NCBI GenBank assembly: GCA_944320415.1
Contig: CALUHJ010000004.1
Span: 1 to 64,000 of the forward strand
DNA length: 64,000 nt
Direction: 5' to 3'
DNA from: an uncultured Bacteroidales bacterium
GTDB taxonomy: Bacteria; Bacteroidota; Bacteroidia; Bacteroidales; P3
Part shown: piece after piece, positions 17,686 to 26,215 of the stretch
How positions within the stretch are numbered: the stretch's first letter is position 1
How the letters are laid out: every line of letters starts with the position of its first letter
Notes under the pieces: model-generated
Databases searched by the model: none
The model's input: the letters and a program-made list of their open reading frames with translations, nothing else
What the model was told of the DNA's origin: nothing
Translations under genes and position numbers: made by a program

Positions 17686-18396
17686 CTATTTCATATTCGT
17701 GAAAACGTTGACCACGTCCTCGTCGTCCTCCAACCTTGCAACCAATTTTTCCACTTCAGACTGCTGTTCTTCCGTCAACTCTTTCATATCATTGGGTATT
17801 CGTTCAAAGGAGAAGGACCTTATTTCAAAGCCATTTTCTTCCAGATATTTCTGTATGGGACCAAAAGCTGTAAAATCTGCATATATGAATATCTCATCTC
17901 CATCCCGGAAACACTCGTCAACTCCGTAATCTATCAATTCCAGTTCCAATTCCTCCATATCCACATCGGGTTTGAAGGCAACCTTGAAATTACACTTCCT
18001 TTCAAAAAGGAAATCCAACATTCCCGATGTACCGAGAGTGCCGTTGCCACGATTAAACGCAGCTCTAACATTTGCAACCGTTCTTGTAGGATTGTCAGTC
18101 GCCGTCTCTACCAATACTGCTATTCCGTAAGGACCGTAACCCTCGTAAACCACTTCCTTGTAATCCGCCGTATCCTTTGACACAGCTCTTTTAATGGCAC
18201 GCTCAACATTTTCCTTTGGCATGTTTTCAGTTCGTGCAGTCTGCATCAACAATCTCAGACGAGGATTAGCAGAAGGATCCGCTCCACCTGCCTTAACGGC
18301 TATCTCTATCTCCTTACCCAAACGGGTAAAAGTTTTTGCCATGTTTCCCCAACGTTTAAGCTTCCTTGCCTTTCTGTATTCAAATGCTCTTCCCAT
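17686..18396 (-). CDS. yebC: YebC/PmpR family regulatory or translation factor
   Basis: From the ATG at 18396 the product has 236 residues and begins MGRAFEYRKARKLKRWGNMAKTF, the conserved YebC start, followed by ARTENMPKENVERAIKRA and EGYGPYGIAVLVET. YebC proteins were described as transcription regulators, and newer work links them to relief of ribosome stalling at proline-rich stretches. The longer frame to 18438 is rejected. It is transcribed alone from a -7 box at 18450-18457 and converges on the SUMF1-fold gene with eight bases between stops. Confidence 0.93.
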   Translation of the reverse strand: MGRAFEYRKARKLKRWGNMAKTFTRLGKEIEIAVKAGGADPSANPRLRLLMQTARTENMPKENVERAIKRAVSKDTADYKEVVYEGYGPYGIAVLVETATDNPTRTVANVRAAFNRGNGTLGTSGMLDFLFERKCNFKVAFKPDVDMEELELELIDYGVDECFRDGDEIFIYADFTAFGPIQKYLEENGFEIRSFSFERIPNDMKELTEEQQSEVEKLVARLEDDEDVVNVFTNMK

Positions 18397-18449
18397 ATTA
18401 AGTCTGTTATTGTATGTATATCTTATTGAAAAAAACAAAAATCAAGTGG

Positions 18450-18457
18450 CAAAGGTA
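18450..18457 (-). promoter_or_regulatory. -7 box of yebC
   Basis: TACCTTTG on the minus strand, 53 bases ahead of the ATG at 18396; no good -33 box seen. Confidence 0.5.
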
Positions 18458-18519
18458 CGAAAAAAAAGACTGTTTGAATTGAAACGAAAATAAAAAAACG
18501 GACCCTTATTTGATTTGAT

Positions 18520-18551
18520 TTTGGAAATGTGAACATTAATGACTACCTTTG
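18520..18551 (+). promoter_or_regulatory. Promoter of the 18.6 kb exported-protein gene
   Basis: TTTG at 18520-18523 and TACCTTTG at 18544-18551, 20 bases apart. It overlaps the longest frame (from 18549), so translation starts at the ATG at 18588. Confidence 0.7.
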
Positions 18552-18587
18552 CATTGTTGTTTTACAATAATTCCATTTTTTCAGACC

Positions 18588-19250
18588 ATGAACAAAAGAT
18601 TTCTTTTAATTTGTCTGCTTTGGCTCGGCATGCTGTCTAACAGTGCCATGGCGCAGGAGACTTTTCACAAAATAGAAAGAGAGAACATTTCGCTTGAAAT
18701 GCCTGAAGGCTGGACGGCTACAAGGTTAGGCAAGAAACTTGGAGACTACGGGATAAGAATAACGGAAAACGACGGTTGCGGACTTGTGGAGATAAACTGT
18801 ACACGTAAAGTCGTGGAACCTACAAGCAGGATAACGCTATTGGCTTCGGAACGCAGTTCAAAGCACGGCTTTGACTATATGCAGATAGACCGGGTAAATG
18901 ATGCGAAACTGAACAATATGAAAGCCAAACACCTTGCCTACACCAATACGTTCCTTACCGAAGCCTATGCCGGAGGAATATATGGCATTGTATTTGCAGG
19001 ATATACATATACCATAGAGTATTACGGCAAGGACATGCCAAAGGAAAGGGCGTTGATTGAAAAAATTCTCAAATCAGTTCGGATAGACCAACCCGACAAC
19101 AAACCTACAATGGTGGAAATGGAAGAAAGGTTCGTACCGAAAGACTGGAACGAGGTGCAGGATAAGGACAGTATTCCGGCAAATACGGAAAAAGAAAAGA
19201 AGAAATGGTTCAATTTCTTCAAGAAAAGCAATAAGGGAAAAAAAGAATAA
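18588..19250 (+). CDS. Exported protein of unknown function
   Basis: From the ATG at 18588 the product has 220 residues with a signal peptide (MNKRFLLICLLWLGMLSNSAMAQ). The middle resembles the small periplasmic proteins that start with an IxLEMPEGW strand and contain several amphipathic strands (GLVEINCTRKV, IYGIVFAGYTYTIEYYG, ALIEKILKSVRI); the C-terminus is a Lys-rich tail (KEKKKWFNFFKKSNKGKKE). No named family is certain. It shares a direction with the barrel gene 18 bases downstream. Confidence 0.75.
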   Translation: MNKRFLLICLLWLGMLSNSAMAQETFHKIERENISLEMPEGWTATRLGKKLGDYGIRITENDGCGLVEINCTRKVVEPTSRITLLASERSSKHGFDYMQIDRVNDAKLNNMKAKHLAYTNTFLTEAYAGGIYGIVFAGYTYTIEYYGKDMPKERALIEKILKSVRIDQPDNKPTMVEMEERFVPKDWNEVQDKDSIPANTEKEKKKWFNFFKKSNKGKKE

Positions 19251-19268
19251 AAACGCAGACATTGAAAC

Positions 19269-20486
19269 ATGCATGTCGGTAAAGTATTACTATACTTTAT
19301 ATTTCTGCAAACAATCATTACATCATCTTTCGCTCAAAAAAGAGAGGACCGCAATGTTTTCGACAATCTGTCGCGCAGTTTCGAATACAAAACAGTCAAA
19401 CTTAACATATACAACAGCAACTTCCTTGTTAACAACGAATACAGTGGCTTGAAGGTATCAGGTTACACACTGCCCGGATTCAGACTCTCTCCTACCGTTT
19501 CCTATACTCCGAACAAAAAAATAATGATTGAAGGCGGCGTCAGCATACTCCACTATTGGGGAGCGAACAAATATCCCTGCACGGTCTATTCCCACCTGCC
19601 CGACTGGAAAAGTTATCAGTATATGAACGGATTACATCTGGTTCCTTACTTCAGGGCAATATGGCTTATTGACAAAGACATGCTCCTTAGTTTCGGTAAT
19701 ATTTACAACTTCAACTCCCATCTGCTCAACGAAGTATTGTATAACTATGAAAACACATTCAATTCAGACCCTGAACTCGGTGCCCAATTCATAATGGACA
19801 AGGAACATTTTTATATGGATTTGTGGCTCAACTGGCAGAGTTTCGTATTCGACAGGGACATACATCAGGAATCCTTTACGCTTGGTTTTGCATCCGAAAC
19901 AAGGATTCAATCCGCAAATGACAGATTCCGCATAACATTTCCCTTAAACGTCATAATACAACACCTTGGAGGTGAAAATCTTGACATAAGACATGATGTG
20001 CAATCATGGCTTAACGCCTCCATAGGTCTGAAGACAACATACAGATTCAACCCTTACACATCCGTTTCCTTAGGAGGAGAGACGATAGGCTACAAAAAAA
20101 TATCCGGCAACGATATGTTCCCTTTCGACAAAGGCTGGGGCATCTATCCCTACATATCTTTCAAATACAATGGACTTGAAATCAAAGCAGCATATTTTGA
20201 AAGCGAAGACTTCGTTTCCCTGTTGGGAAACCAGCTCTTCTGCAATTTCTCAAACAATACGGAAAGTCTGTTGTTCGACAGAAACAGTCAGATATACGCA
20301 AAAGTATCCTATCACCTCAATATAGTAAACGGATATAACCTTAACCTGATATTCCAGTTGTTCAGACAAAACGAATTGAACGGATACCGCACTGGATACG
20401 GAAGTGTGGAAAGAAAAGGATTCACTTCTTTCACTCTTGGCGTTGTGTTCAACATAAACCCGTCAATCAAGTTAAAGACAATCTAA
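19269..20486 (+). CDS. Outer-membrane barrel-like protein of unknown function
   Basis: A 405-residue protein with a signal peptide (about 1-22, ending SSFAQ) and repeated amphipathic strands rich in Tyr, Phe, Asn and Gly through to a C-terminal FTLGVVFNINP strand. This is the profile of a 14- to 16-strand outer-membrane barrel. I recognise no family. It follows the preceding exported-protein gene by 18 bases and its stop overlaps the stop of the convergent heavy-metal-sensor-like gene by four bases. Confidence 0.75.
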   Translation: MHVGKVLLYFIFLQTIITSSFAQKREDRNVFDNLSRSFEYKTVKLNIYNSNFLVNNEYSGLKVSGYTLPGFRLSPTVSYTPNKKIMIEGGVSILHYWGANKYPCTVYSHLPDWKSYQYMNGLHLVPYFRAIWLIDKDMLLSFGNIYNFNSHLLNEVLYNYENTFNSDPELGAQFIMDKEHFYMDLWLNWQSFVFDRDIHQESFTLGFASETRIQSANDRFRITFPLNVIIQHLGGENLDIRHDVQSWLNASIGLKTTYRFNPYTSVSLGGETIGYKKISGNDMFPFDKGWGIYPYISFKYNGLEIKAAYFESEDFVSLLGNQLFCNFSNNTESLLFDRNSQIYAKVSYHLNIVNGYNLNLIFQLFRQNELNGYRTGYGSVERKGFTSFTLGVVFNINPSIKLKTI

Positions 20487-20974
20487 TTCAAATGAGGATG
20501 CGTACCTCCGTCTTCGGAACGGTGATTACATGTGGGACGACAGATGAAAATCTGTGCAAACAAACTGTCCAGAACAGGTATTTGCGACGGATTCAATATT
20601 GCCTTTATTTCATAATATTGCTCGACAGACAAATGCAGCAGCTCCTTCTGACATGAAACTATGTCCTTTTCTATCTGTGCAATCTTATTCGTATCACTCT
20701 CATTCCGCATCAAGGACCTCATCAGTCTTTCCTGCCTAAGGTGAAGACTGTCGGCAACAAGTATGGCCCTGTTCCTGTATTTGGACTTGATGCCGTCGTA
20801 CAACTGTTTCTGATTCTCATCCAACGATATCATCGAACTGACATAACATCCCTTGTTAGCGGCATTGGAACAAGCGCATGACCCGTCCTCTTGTTTACTC
20901 AAGAGAATAAAAAAATTGACGGCTGTAATCACAACCAGAAAAACTACTATTATAATGAAATGAGATTTCTTCAT
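20483..20974 (-). CDS. Periplasmic heavy-metal-sensor-like (Spy/CnrX fold) protein
   Basis: The 163-residue product has an N-terminal membrane anchor (about 5-24), then a Cys-rich stretch CACSNAANKGCY, then a helical domain (SLDENQKQLYDGIKSKYR ... LRQERLMRSLMRNES ... EKDIVSCQKELLHLSVEQYYEIKAILNPSQIPVLDSLF) that matches the periplasmic sensor family of CnrX and Spy/CpxP. The tail CRPTCNHRSEDGGTHPHLN has two Cys and three His and may bind metal. It starts three bases after the anti-sigma-like gene, suggesting a CnrX-like sensor controlling the sigma factor. Confidence 0.82.
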   Translation of the reverse strand: MKKSHFIIIVVFLVVITAVNFFILLSKQEDGSCACSNAANKGCYVSSMISLDENQKQLYDGIKSKYRNRAILVADSLHLRQERLMRSLMRNESDTNKIAQIEKDIVSCQKELLHLSVEQYYEIKAILNPSQIPVLDSLFAQIFICRPTCNHRSEDGGTHPHLN

Positions 20975-20977
20975 GTC

Positions 20978-21295
20978 CTATTCTCCCATCAATATCTGTT
21001 CCGGATAGTAATCCGAAAGTATGTCAAAATAATTCTCCTGCGCAAACTGTTCAAATGCCTCCGTCTGTTCATCCGCAACAAATCCGTCCTGATTGCCTGA
21101 AACCAAATCCGACAGATTCACTGCAACCGAAAAAAGCAGTACAAGACAGCACGCCAGCAAACATTTGGCAAATCCAGACGGCAAAAACAAAGATTCCCGC
21201 CGTCCAATCTCGGACATTATGTCCGAATACAAAGAAGTATTCGCCCGTCTTTGAATATCCTTTTGAATAAAACCGTCCATGTTTTCCATTTTCAT
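20978..21295 (-). CDS. Anti-sigma-factor-like single-pass membrane protein
   Basis: From the ATG at 21295 (a GTG at 21298 is possible) this is a 105-residue protein with an N-terminal cytoplasmic part, one membrane segment (about 42-62, AKCLLACCLVLLFSVAVNL) and a short acidic periplasmic tail. Position directly between an ECF sigma gene (two-base gap) and a CnrX-like sensor gene makes it the likely anti-sigma factor, as CnrY is in the Cnr system; it has no recognisable zinc anti-sigma motif, so the call rests on context. Confidence 0.65.
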   Translation of the reverse strand: MKMENMDGFIQKDIQRRANTSLYSDIMSEIGRRESLFLPSGFAKCLLACCLVLLFSVAVNLSDLVSGNQDGFVADEQTEAFEQFAQENYFDILSDYYPEQILMGE

Positions 21296-21297
21296 CA

Positions 21298-21852
21298 CTA
21301 AAATATATCCTTATCTATATTGTTCATTCTTTTCTTTATGTTCCCTCTTGCCCTGTGTACCAACACCTCAACCGCACTGACGGAACAATTCATTATGCCG
21401 GCTATTTCCTTCTGAGAAAGTTCATCATACATGAACAGGACAAAAGCCGTCTTCTGTTTTGCAGGCAAAGCATCTATCGCCTTGTGCAGATGATAACCGT
21501 ACTGCTTGTCCAACAAGGACCAGTCCGTCTGTTCAAACGACTGATAATCCAAGGTATCGGTAAAATCCAACGACAGAAACTTCCTTATCTTTCTTCTTCT
21601 TATATGGTTTATTGCCTTGTTGACAGCTATTCTGTATATCCATGTGGACAATTTGGATTCGGCGCGATAAGTCCCTATCGAGGAATATATCTCCACAAAG
21701 ATATCCTGAACCAAATCCTCCGCATCGTGTCTGTTGTGCAAAATGGCATAGCACAAATTCAGTATCTTCATATGATACCTATTGAACAACTCTTCGAAAG
21801 CAGAATTATCCCCTTCCGCTATACGTTTTGCCGCAATTATGTCGCTATCCAT
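21298..21852 (-). CDS. ECF-type RNA polymerase sigma factor
   Basis: From the ATG at 21852 the product has 184 residues with sigma region 2 (AFEELFNRYHMKILNLCYAILHNRHDAEDLVQDIF in parts, about 15-55; STWIYRIAVNKAINHIRR) and region 4 (LPAKQKTAFVLFMYDELSQKEIAGIMNCSVSAVEVLVHRAR in parts, about 125-170). A longer frame to 21903 adds 17 residues with no sigma homology and is rejected. It is second in a four-gene set, 60 bases after the Cys/His-rich gene and directly before the anti-sigma-like gene. Confidence 0.93.
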   Translation of the reverse strand: MDSDIIAAKRIAEGDNSAFEELFNRYHMKILNLCYAILHNRHDAEDLVQDIFVEIYSSIGTYRAESKLSTWIYRIAVNKAINHIRRRKIRKFLSLDFTDTLDYQSFEQTDWSLLDKQYGYHLHKAIDALPAKQKTAFVLFMYDELSQKEIAGIMNCSVSAVEVLVHRARGNIKKRMNNIDKDIF

Positions 21853-21912
21853 TATAAACAAACGGCAGGAACAGACATGTGTCGCCCCTGCCGCAAACTG
21901 CATAAATAAAAA

Positions 21913-22230
21913 CTATTTCTTCGTTTCAACCTTTTTTTGCATCGCAGCCTTGTCTCCGCTATTGTGCTGAGCGCACTTGCCGGTGCATTTGTGAGCCGCC
22001 GTACCCTTGCAGTTCTGTCCGTTGCCTACACATTTTTTACCAGCCTCATTGGCCTTTGCCTTGCAATCGCTCTTACATTTGTGAGCGGCATCCTTGCCAT
22101 GATTCTTGCAATCATTCTTGCACTTGTGTTCCACCTTGGCTTTTTCCTTTTGAGTCTTTACCGGCTCCTGAGCCACTGCAACCGCTCCTGCAAATCCAAC
22201 CGCAAGAAGCAATACCATCAATTTCTTCAT
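21913..22230 (-). CDS. Exported Cys/His/Lys-rich protein, likely metal-binding
   Basis: The 105-residue product has a signal peptide (MKKLMVLLLAVGFAGAVAVAQ) and a small mature domain with eight Cys and five His set in a Lys-rich frame: HKCKNDCK, HKCKSDCK, KKCVGNGQNCK and HKCTGKC. Such spaced Cys pairs could bind soft metals or form disulfides in the periplasm. A TTG at 22239 would add three residues and is rejected. It is first in the run that continues with an ECF sigma factor, an anti-sigma-like protein and a CnrX-like sensor. Confidence 0.8.
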   Translation of the reverse strand: MKKLMVLLLAVGFAGAVAVAQEPVKTQKEKAKVEHKCKNDCKNHGKDAAHKCKSDCKAKANEAGKKCVGNGQNCKGTAAHKCTGKCAQHNSGDKAAMQKKVETKK

Positions 22231-22281
22231 AAAAAACAATTTAAATTGGTTATCATTATGTCAATACTTCTCTTTAGACAA

Positions 22282-22289
22282 CAAAGGTA
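22282..22289 (-). promoter_or_regulatory. -7 box of the Cys/His-rich protein-sigma operon
   Basis: TACCTTTG on the minus strand 51 bases ahead of the ATG at 22230. A TTTG at 22314-22317 is 24 bases away, longer than usual, so this could be a poor housekeeping promoter or overlap an ECF-type one. Confidence 0.5.
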
Positions 22290-22366
22290 GGAATAATCTT
22301 ACACCCGCATATACAAAAAAACACCTTTTTAACATTCATACCACTACAACTGCATTGTAAATATAG

Positions 22367-22374
22367 TAACTTTG
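22367..22374 (+). promoter_or_regulatory. -7 box of the FISUMP gene
   Basis: TAACTTTG, 34 bases ahead of the ATG at 22409; it lies outside the longer TTG-started frame. Confidence 0.5.
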
Positions 22375-22408
22375 CAGGCGTTGTTTTATAATTTTGAAAT
22401 TGTTGGAC

Positions 22409-23149
22409 ATGCAGAAAACGATAATCGCATTCATTTCCTTTCTGATAATTTTTCCATTCAAGTCATGGAACCAGAATTATGACGATAATTTCGCAAAACC
22501 GATAGTAAGCGAAGAAGGCAGGTTTACATACTACGAACTGCCTCCTATAAAGACACCGGTAGGTGAACTGATTTTCTTGGACAGAAATCTCGGAGCATTG
22601 TCCGACTATGTCGGCACGAGCGATTCCTGGGGAGACCTCTATCAATGGGGAAGGGCGACGGACGGTCACGAAAAACGCCTGTCCGACACCGTACTTACGC
22701 TTGCCTCCAACTATCAAACCAATCATGACAAGTTCATAGTGGACGAACGAAAGGCCAACGACTGGCTGTCAAACCCCGATGACCATCTGTGGAGCAAGGA
22801 AAACGGGCTGACCAATCCGTGTCCGTGCGGGTACAGGCTGCCTACTGCCGAGGAGTGGAGGGCATTGCTCAGTCTGGGTTACCAGGTAAAGACCTCTCAG
22901 GAAGGATATTATTATCTTGACATCGGAAACGGACAGTTGCTTTTGCCCGCTGCAGGACTCAGAAACGCCTATACGGGCAACTTCCAGCACATGGGAACAC
23001 GCGGATATTACTGGGGAGCGGATGCGGTTTCAAAAGGCACCTCCTCCTGCATAGACTTCAACAAGGACGACATAACAACCAATGTGACAGTCTTGGGTTT
23101 CAGGGCGTTCGGACGCAGCATAAGATGCATCAAGGACAAAGGGCATTGA
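22409..23149 (+). CDS. FISUMP-domain exported protein
   Basis: From the ATG at 22409 (a TTG at 22394 is less likely) the product has 246 residues: a signal peptide (MQKTIIAFISFLIIFPFKSWNQ), then the Fibrobacter succinogenes major paralogous domain with GELIFLDRNLGA, GDLYQWGRATDG, CPCGYRLPTAEEWRALL, LLPAAGLRN, YYWGADA and a final GRSIRCIKD. The function is unknown; such domains are common in surface proteins of gut and rumen Bacteroidota and Fibrobacter. It is divergent from the metal-sensing-like operon and ends at palindrome copy 2. Confidence 0.85.
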   Translation: MQKTIIAFISFLIIFPFKSWNQNYDDNFAKPIVSEEGRFTYYELPPIKTPVGELIFLDRNLGALSDYVGTSDSWGDLYQWGRATDGHEKRLSDTVLTLASNYQTNHDKFIVDERKANDWLSNPDDHLWSKENGLTNPCPCGYRLPTAEEWRALLSLGYQVKTSQEGYYYLDIGNGQLLLPAAGLRNAYTGNFQHMGTRGYYWGADAVSKGTSSCIDFNKDDITTNVTVLGFRAFGRSIRCIKDKGH

Positions 23150-23187
23150 CCGAAAGGCCGTTTGGTCAAAATGAAACTTGATTTCAA

Positions 23188-23242
23188 AAATTTCTTTTCT
23201 GAATCCGTTTTTTTCTTTTCAGGAAAGGATTCCGATGGAATT
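23188..23242. repeat. Intergenic palindrome, TTTTCTGAAAAG family (degenerate copy 2)
   Basis: CTTTTCTGAATCCG and TTTTTTTCTTTTCAG occur in the same order as in copy 4 (57216-57246), followed by a GGATTCC that can pair with the GAATCC. Arms are imperfect. It lies between two convergent genes, where a terminator is expected. Confidence 0.55.
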
Positions 23243-23252
23243 AGACCCTGTT

Positions 23253-24662
23253 CTACCGCAATCCTTTCTGTTCCCTGTCGAGTTCGATGACCTTCTGCAC
23301 ATGTGAATAGACAGCTGTCTTGTTCATTATAACCTTGTTCTTATCTAGGACATACAGTTCGGGAGTGTGGTCTATGTCAAGACTGTAATCCTCTTTCAAA
23401 CGGCGCGGATCGGCCCTGAGCACTATCCAGTCAAAAGGCGTATTGGTCTGATGGTCCTTCACCGCCTCCAGGTCATTGCCCAAATCCACCGAATATATTT
23501 CCACATTGTATTTTTCCTTGAAGTTCTTGTAAAAATCAACAAGCGTCTCAATGTTCTTCTTACAGCTTTCGCAGTTTGCGCTCCAGAAGAAGACAACCGT
23601 ATATTCGGTGTTTATGTCATACAGATCCACCACCCTGTTGTCCAAATCCACCGCCCGCATCCTTGGAAAAGGATTGCCGGCAAGGAAAGGCCTAATCCGT
23701 TCTATGTTGATTTTGTGTTGTTCCACCTCACTCGGCGTCAGCCATGGAGTATATTTGTCATTCACAAGCGAATCGACGATGAGAGTATAGAGCATTTCGT
23801 TGAATGAAAAAGGCATCATGGGCAATCTTTGAAGATAATGGTCGATAACATACCTTGAATAAATCTGTCCGCCCTTGGAATTGGCCAAATCGATGAAATG
23901 TTTGAATGACGAGAATACCGAATCGGCTGTCTGCATAGTGACCTTGTCCATATAAGTCTGGAACTTTCTGTAAAAATACGGCGTTGCTATTATCCTTTCG
24001 TCGCTGAAATCAAAGCCGTCCCAAAACCTCATTCTGTAATCGTTCGCATATTCAAGTTCCATTCCTTTTTTCAGTTTGCCGTTTTCATCAAAGAATTTCA
24101 TGTTCGGGGCTGGATTCTGCACGGCCTTGACCAATACGCTCATTATATTCTCCGGATAATTCCTGTAAAACGACTCTCTGTAATCACCGAACTCCTTTTC
24201 CTTCTGGCGTATCAGGGCACTGAGCGAATCCGTCAGTGAAGGGTCCTTCTTCATCTGCAGTTCATATTCATACTTGGCCAATCTGTAATCCATGTTCATC
24301 TTCTGGAATTCCAGATATATGTCATTTTCCAGACTTCCCTTCACTTCATAGAAACCGTCGGGGTATATGTCCAATGAAAACCTTGAATCCTTGTCGAGTA
24401 CAAAGCTGAACAAATCCTCCTTAGGGGAAGCCACCACGACTATTCCGCTGTTGAACCTGCCCTTAAGCACGAACTCCCCGTCTTTTTTCAAGTGAAGCGT
24501 ATCCAGAATTATACTGTTCTGTTGTCCGTACGCGCCTTTTACGTACACAATGCTGTCCTCCAGCTGATGAATCCAAAGAGTAACCTCGTAATCTCTCTTT
24601 TGGGCAAACAGACTTACGGAAAACAGGAAAGATAAAAAGAAAAACGACAGCTGTCTCATCAT
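23253..24662 (-). CDS. Thioredoxin-fold exported protein (CxxC = CESC)
   Basis: A 469-residue protein with a signal peptide (to FAQ near residue 21), an N-terminal beta-sandwich-like part (EVTLWIHQLEDSIVYVKG, GEFVLKGRF) as in DUF4369/DUF5106 proteins, a long helical middle, and a TlpA/thioredoxin-like domain from about 330 with VVFFWSANCESCKKNI as redox site and cis-Pro motif HTPELYVLD. It starts immediately after its paralogue's stop codon (no gap). It probably handles thiol/disulfide exchange in the periplasm; partner unknown. Confidence 0.85.
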   Translation of the reverse strand: MMRQLSFFFLSFLFSVSLFAQKRDYEVTLWIHQLEDSIVYVKGAYGQQNSIILDTLHLKKDGEFVLKGRFNSGIVVVASPKEDLFSFVLDKDSRFSLDIYPDGFYEVKGSLENDIYLEFQKMNMDYRLAKYEYELQMKKDPSLTDSLSALIRQKEKEFGDYRESFYRNYPENIMSVLVKAVQNPAPNMKFFDENGKLKKGMELEYANDYRMRFWDGFDFSDERIIATPYFYRKFQTYMDKVTMQTADSVFSSFKHFIDLANSKGGQIYSRYVIDHYLQRLPMMPFSFNEMLYTLIVDSLVNDKYTPWLTPSEVEQHKINIERIRPFLAGNPFPRMRAVDLDNRVVDLYDINTEYTVVFFWSANCESCKKNIETLVDFYKNFKEKYNVEIYSVDLGNDLEAVKDHQTNTPFDWIVLRADPRRLKEDYSLDIDHTPELYVLDKNKVIMNKTAVYSHVQKVIELDREQKGLR

Positions 24663-26087
24663 CTAAAACTTAAGTTTACCTTCCTTCAACAATTCCATTA
24701 TTGCCTCCATGTTGTCGGCCTGAACATTCTTTGCCACTATTACGTTGTCTTTGTTCAATATGAATATGACAGGCGTTTTCACTATGTCGAAATAATCCCT
24801 CCAGTCAAAATTGGCCACAAGTCCGTTGACGTTTATCCAATTCAAACCTTTTTCGACTATGAACTTTTTCCAATGTTCTATATTGTCTTCGGTGTTTATG
24901 GCAAATACCTTTATTTTGTATTTGTCCCTGTTTTTGGAATAAAAGTCATAAAGTTTTGGTATTTCGGTCGAACAGTGGCCGCAGTCGGGCGACCAGAAAA
25001 TCACTATCTTGTAGTCAGCCTCCAAAGAATACACGTCGTGCCATATGTTGTTCGTATCCGGACAGGCTATATTGGGAACCAGTTTTCCTATAAGCAGATT
25101 TTCCCATTTCTCAGCCCTTGCGACCTCCTTTTCTATATCACTTGGGGCAAGCCAGTCGGCTTCTCCCGACTTGAAATACCTTTTTATCATCTCGACATAT
25201 ATCTTGTCGTGTCCCATTATAGGACTTTGAAGATACCTTTCCGTTATGTTGTGCAACAGGAAACGGAACATTTTTTCCGAACCTCTCGACTTGTCTATCA
25301 ACGATGAGGCATAATACAATATGGAATCATTGCTTTCATATTTCATGACCTCATCCCAATAGCGGTTGTAGTTCCTGTAGAATACCGCAGCGGGAGTATG
25401 CAACAGTCCGTCACAGGTAAGATCCACATTGTCGAAATAATGATGTTTGTAATAAACCCAACGTTGCATGTTCCACAAAGCGCTGTCCTGCGTTCCGTCA
25501 TCATTTACCGGCACTTCCATTTGGGGAACGATTACTGGCTTGGTTGCCTGCAGCACCTTGGAAAGCAGATTGTCCGGATATTTCCTTATGAATTCCTCCT
25601 TCAATGTGTCGTTCTGCAATCTCAGAACTTTGATTTTTTCGTCGTATTCCTCCTTGGTCAGTGAATCCTTCCGCATTGACAATTCCCTTGCCTTGTCCGA
25701 CAACAGGTTTGAGGCCTTTATGTACTCGAAATACTGTTCCGAAGGTTTGGAGCCCCTGACTTTCATTTGTCCTGCCCAGTCCCCTTCCTGCGTCTTGAGG
25801 GTAAAATTCATGTCCTTGTCTATTATGAATTCGCAGAACCTGCCGTCGAAGGTGCTGAAGAAATAAATGCCGTCATCCAGCTTCTTTTCCTTGCTTCTGA
25901 ATTTGAAATCGCCACTTTTGCTGAAGGCTGTATCCAAGGCATACGTCTTGTCAAGGTAATAATAACCGAGAATAAGAGCCGTATCCTTGCAGTCTTTTAT
26001 GTCAACATTTATCTTGTATTGGGAAAACGCCTCCTGAACAAAGGCAAGACAAAGAACCGTCAACGGCAACAAACTTTTTAGTTTCAT
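24663..26087 (-). CDS. Thioredoxin-fold exported protein (CxxC = CGHC)
   Basis: A 474-residue paralogue of the next gene, with signal peptide ending EAFSQ, an N-terminal strand region (INVDIKDCKDTALILGYYYLDKT), helical middle, and C-terminal TlpA-like domain with IVIFWSPDCGHCSTEI and KTPVIFILN. The CGHC site is more oxidising than typical thioredoxin CGPC and is like that of protein disulfide isomerase. A -7 box at 26114-26121 drives the pair. Residues flanking the redox site differ from the CESC partner, so the two may form a relay or serve different clients. Confidence 0.85.
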   Translation of the reverse strand: MKLKSLLPLTVLCLAFVQEAFSQYKINVDIKDCKDTALILGYYYLDKTYALDTAFSKSGDFKFRSKEKKLDDGIYFFSTFDGRFCEFIIDKDMNFTLKTQEGDWAGQMKVRGSKPSEQYFEYIKASNLLSDKARELSMRKDSLTKEEYDEKIKVLRLQNDTLKEEFIRKYPDNLLSKVLQATKPVIVPQMEVPVNDDGTQDSALWNMQRWVYYKHHYFDNVDLTCDGLLHTPAAVFYRNYNRYWDEVMKYESNDSILYYASSLIDKSRGSEKMFRFLLHNITERYLQSPIMGHDKIYVEMIKRYFKSGEADWLAPSDIEKEVARAEKWENLLIGKLVPNIACPDTNNIWHDVYSLEADYKIVIFWSPDCGHCSTEIPKLYDFYSKNRDKYKIKVFAINTEDNIEHWKKFIVEKGLNWINVNGLVANFDWRDYFDIVKTPVIFILNKDNVIVAKNVQADNMEAIMELLKEGKLKF

Positions 26088-26113
26088 ATCCTAAGCAATT
26101 TTTTTACGAAACG

Positions 26114-26121
26114 CAAAAATA
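26114..26121 (-). promoter_or_regulatory. -7 box of the paired thioredoxin-fold genes
   Basis: TATTTTTG on the minus strand, 26 bases ahead of the ATG at 26087. Confidence 0.5.
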
Positions 26122-26187
26122 CGATATTGCGACAGATTATAGACAAGCAAATCATCAAAAAGTAAACTCCGGCGACAAAATAAATCT

Positions 26188-26195
26188 TATATTTG
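26188..26195 (+). promoter_or_regulatory. -7 box of the class III aminotransferase gene
   Basis: TATATTTG, 20 bases ahead of the ATG at 26216. No -33 box found. Confidence 0.5.
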
Positions 26196-26215
26196 CACAA
26201 GAAAAAAGGCATAAT

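Noticed and set aside
17551-18180. Plus-strand frame (209 residues) opposite yebC
   Set aside because: Antisense shadow; YebC is highly conserved on the other strand.
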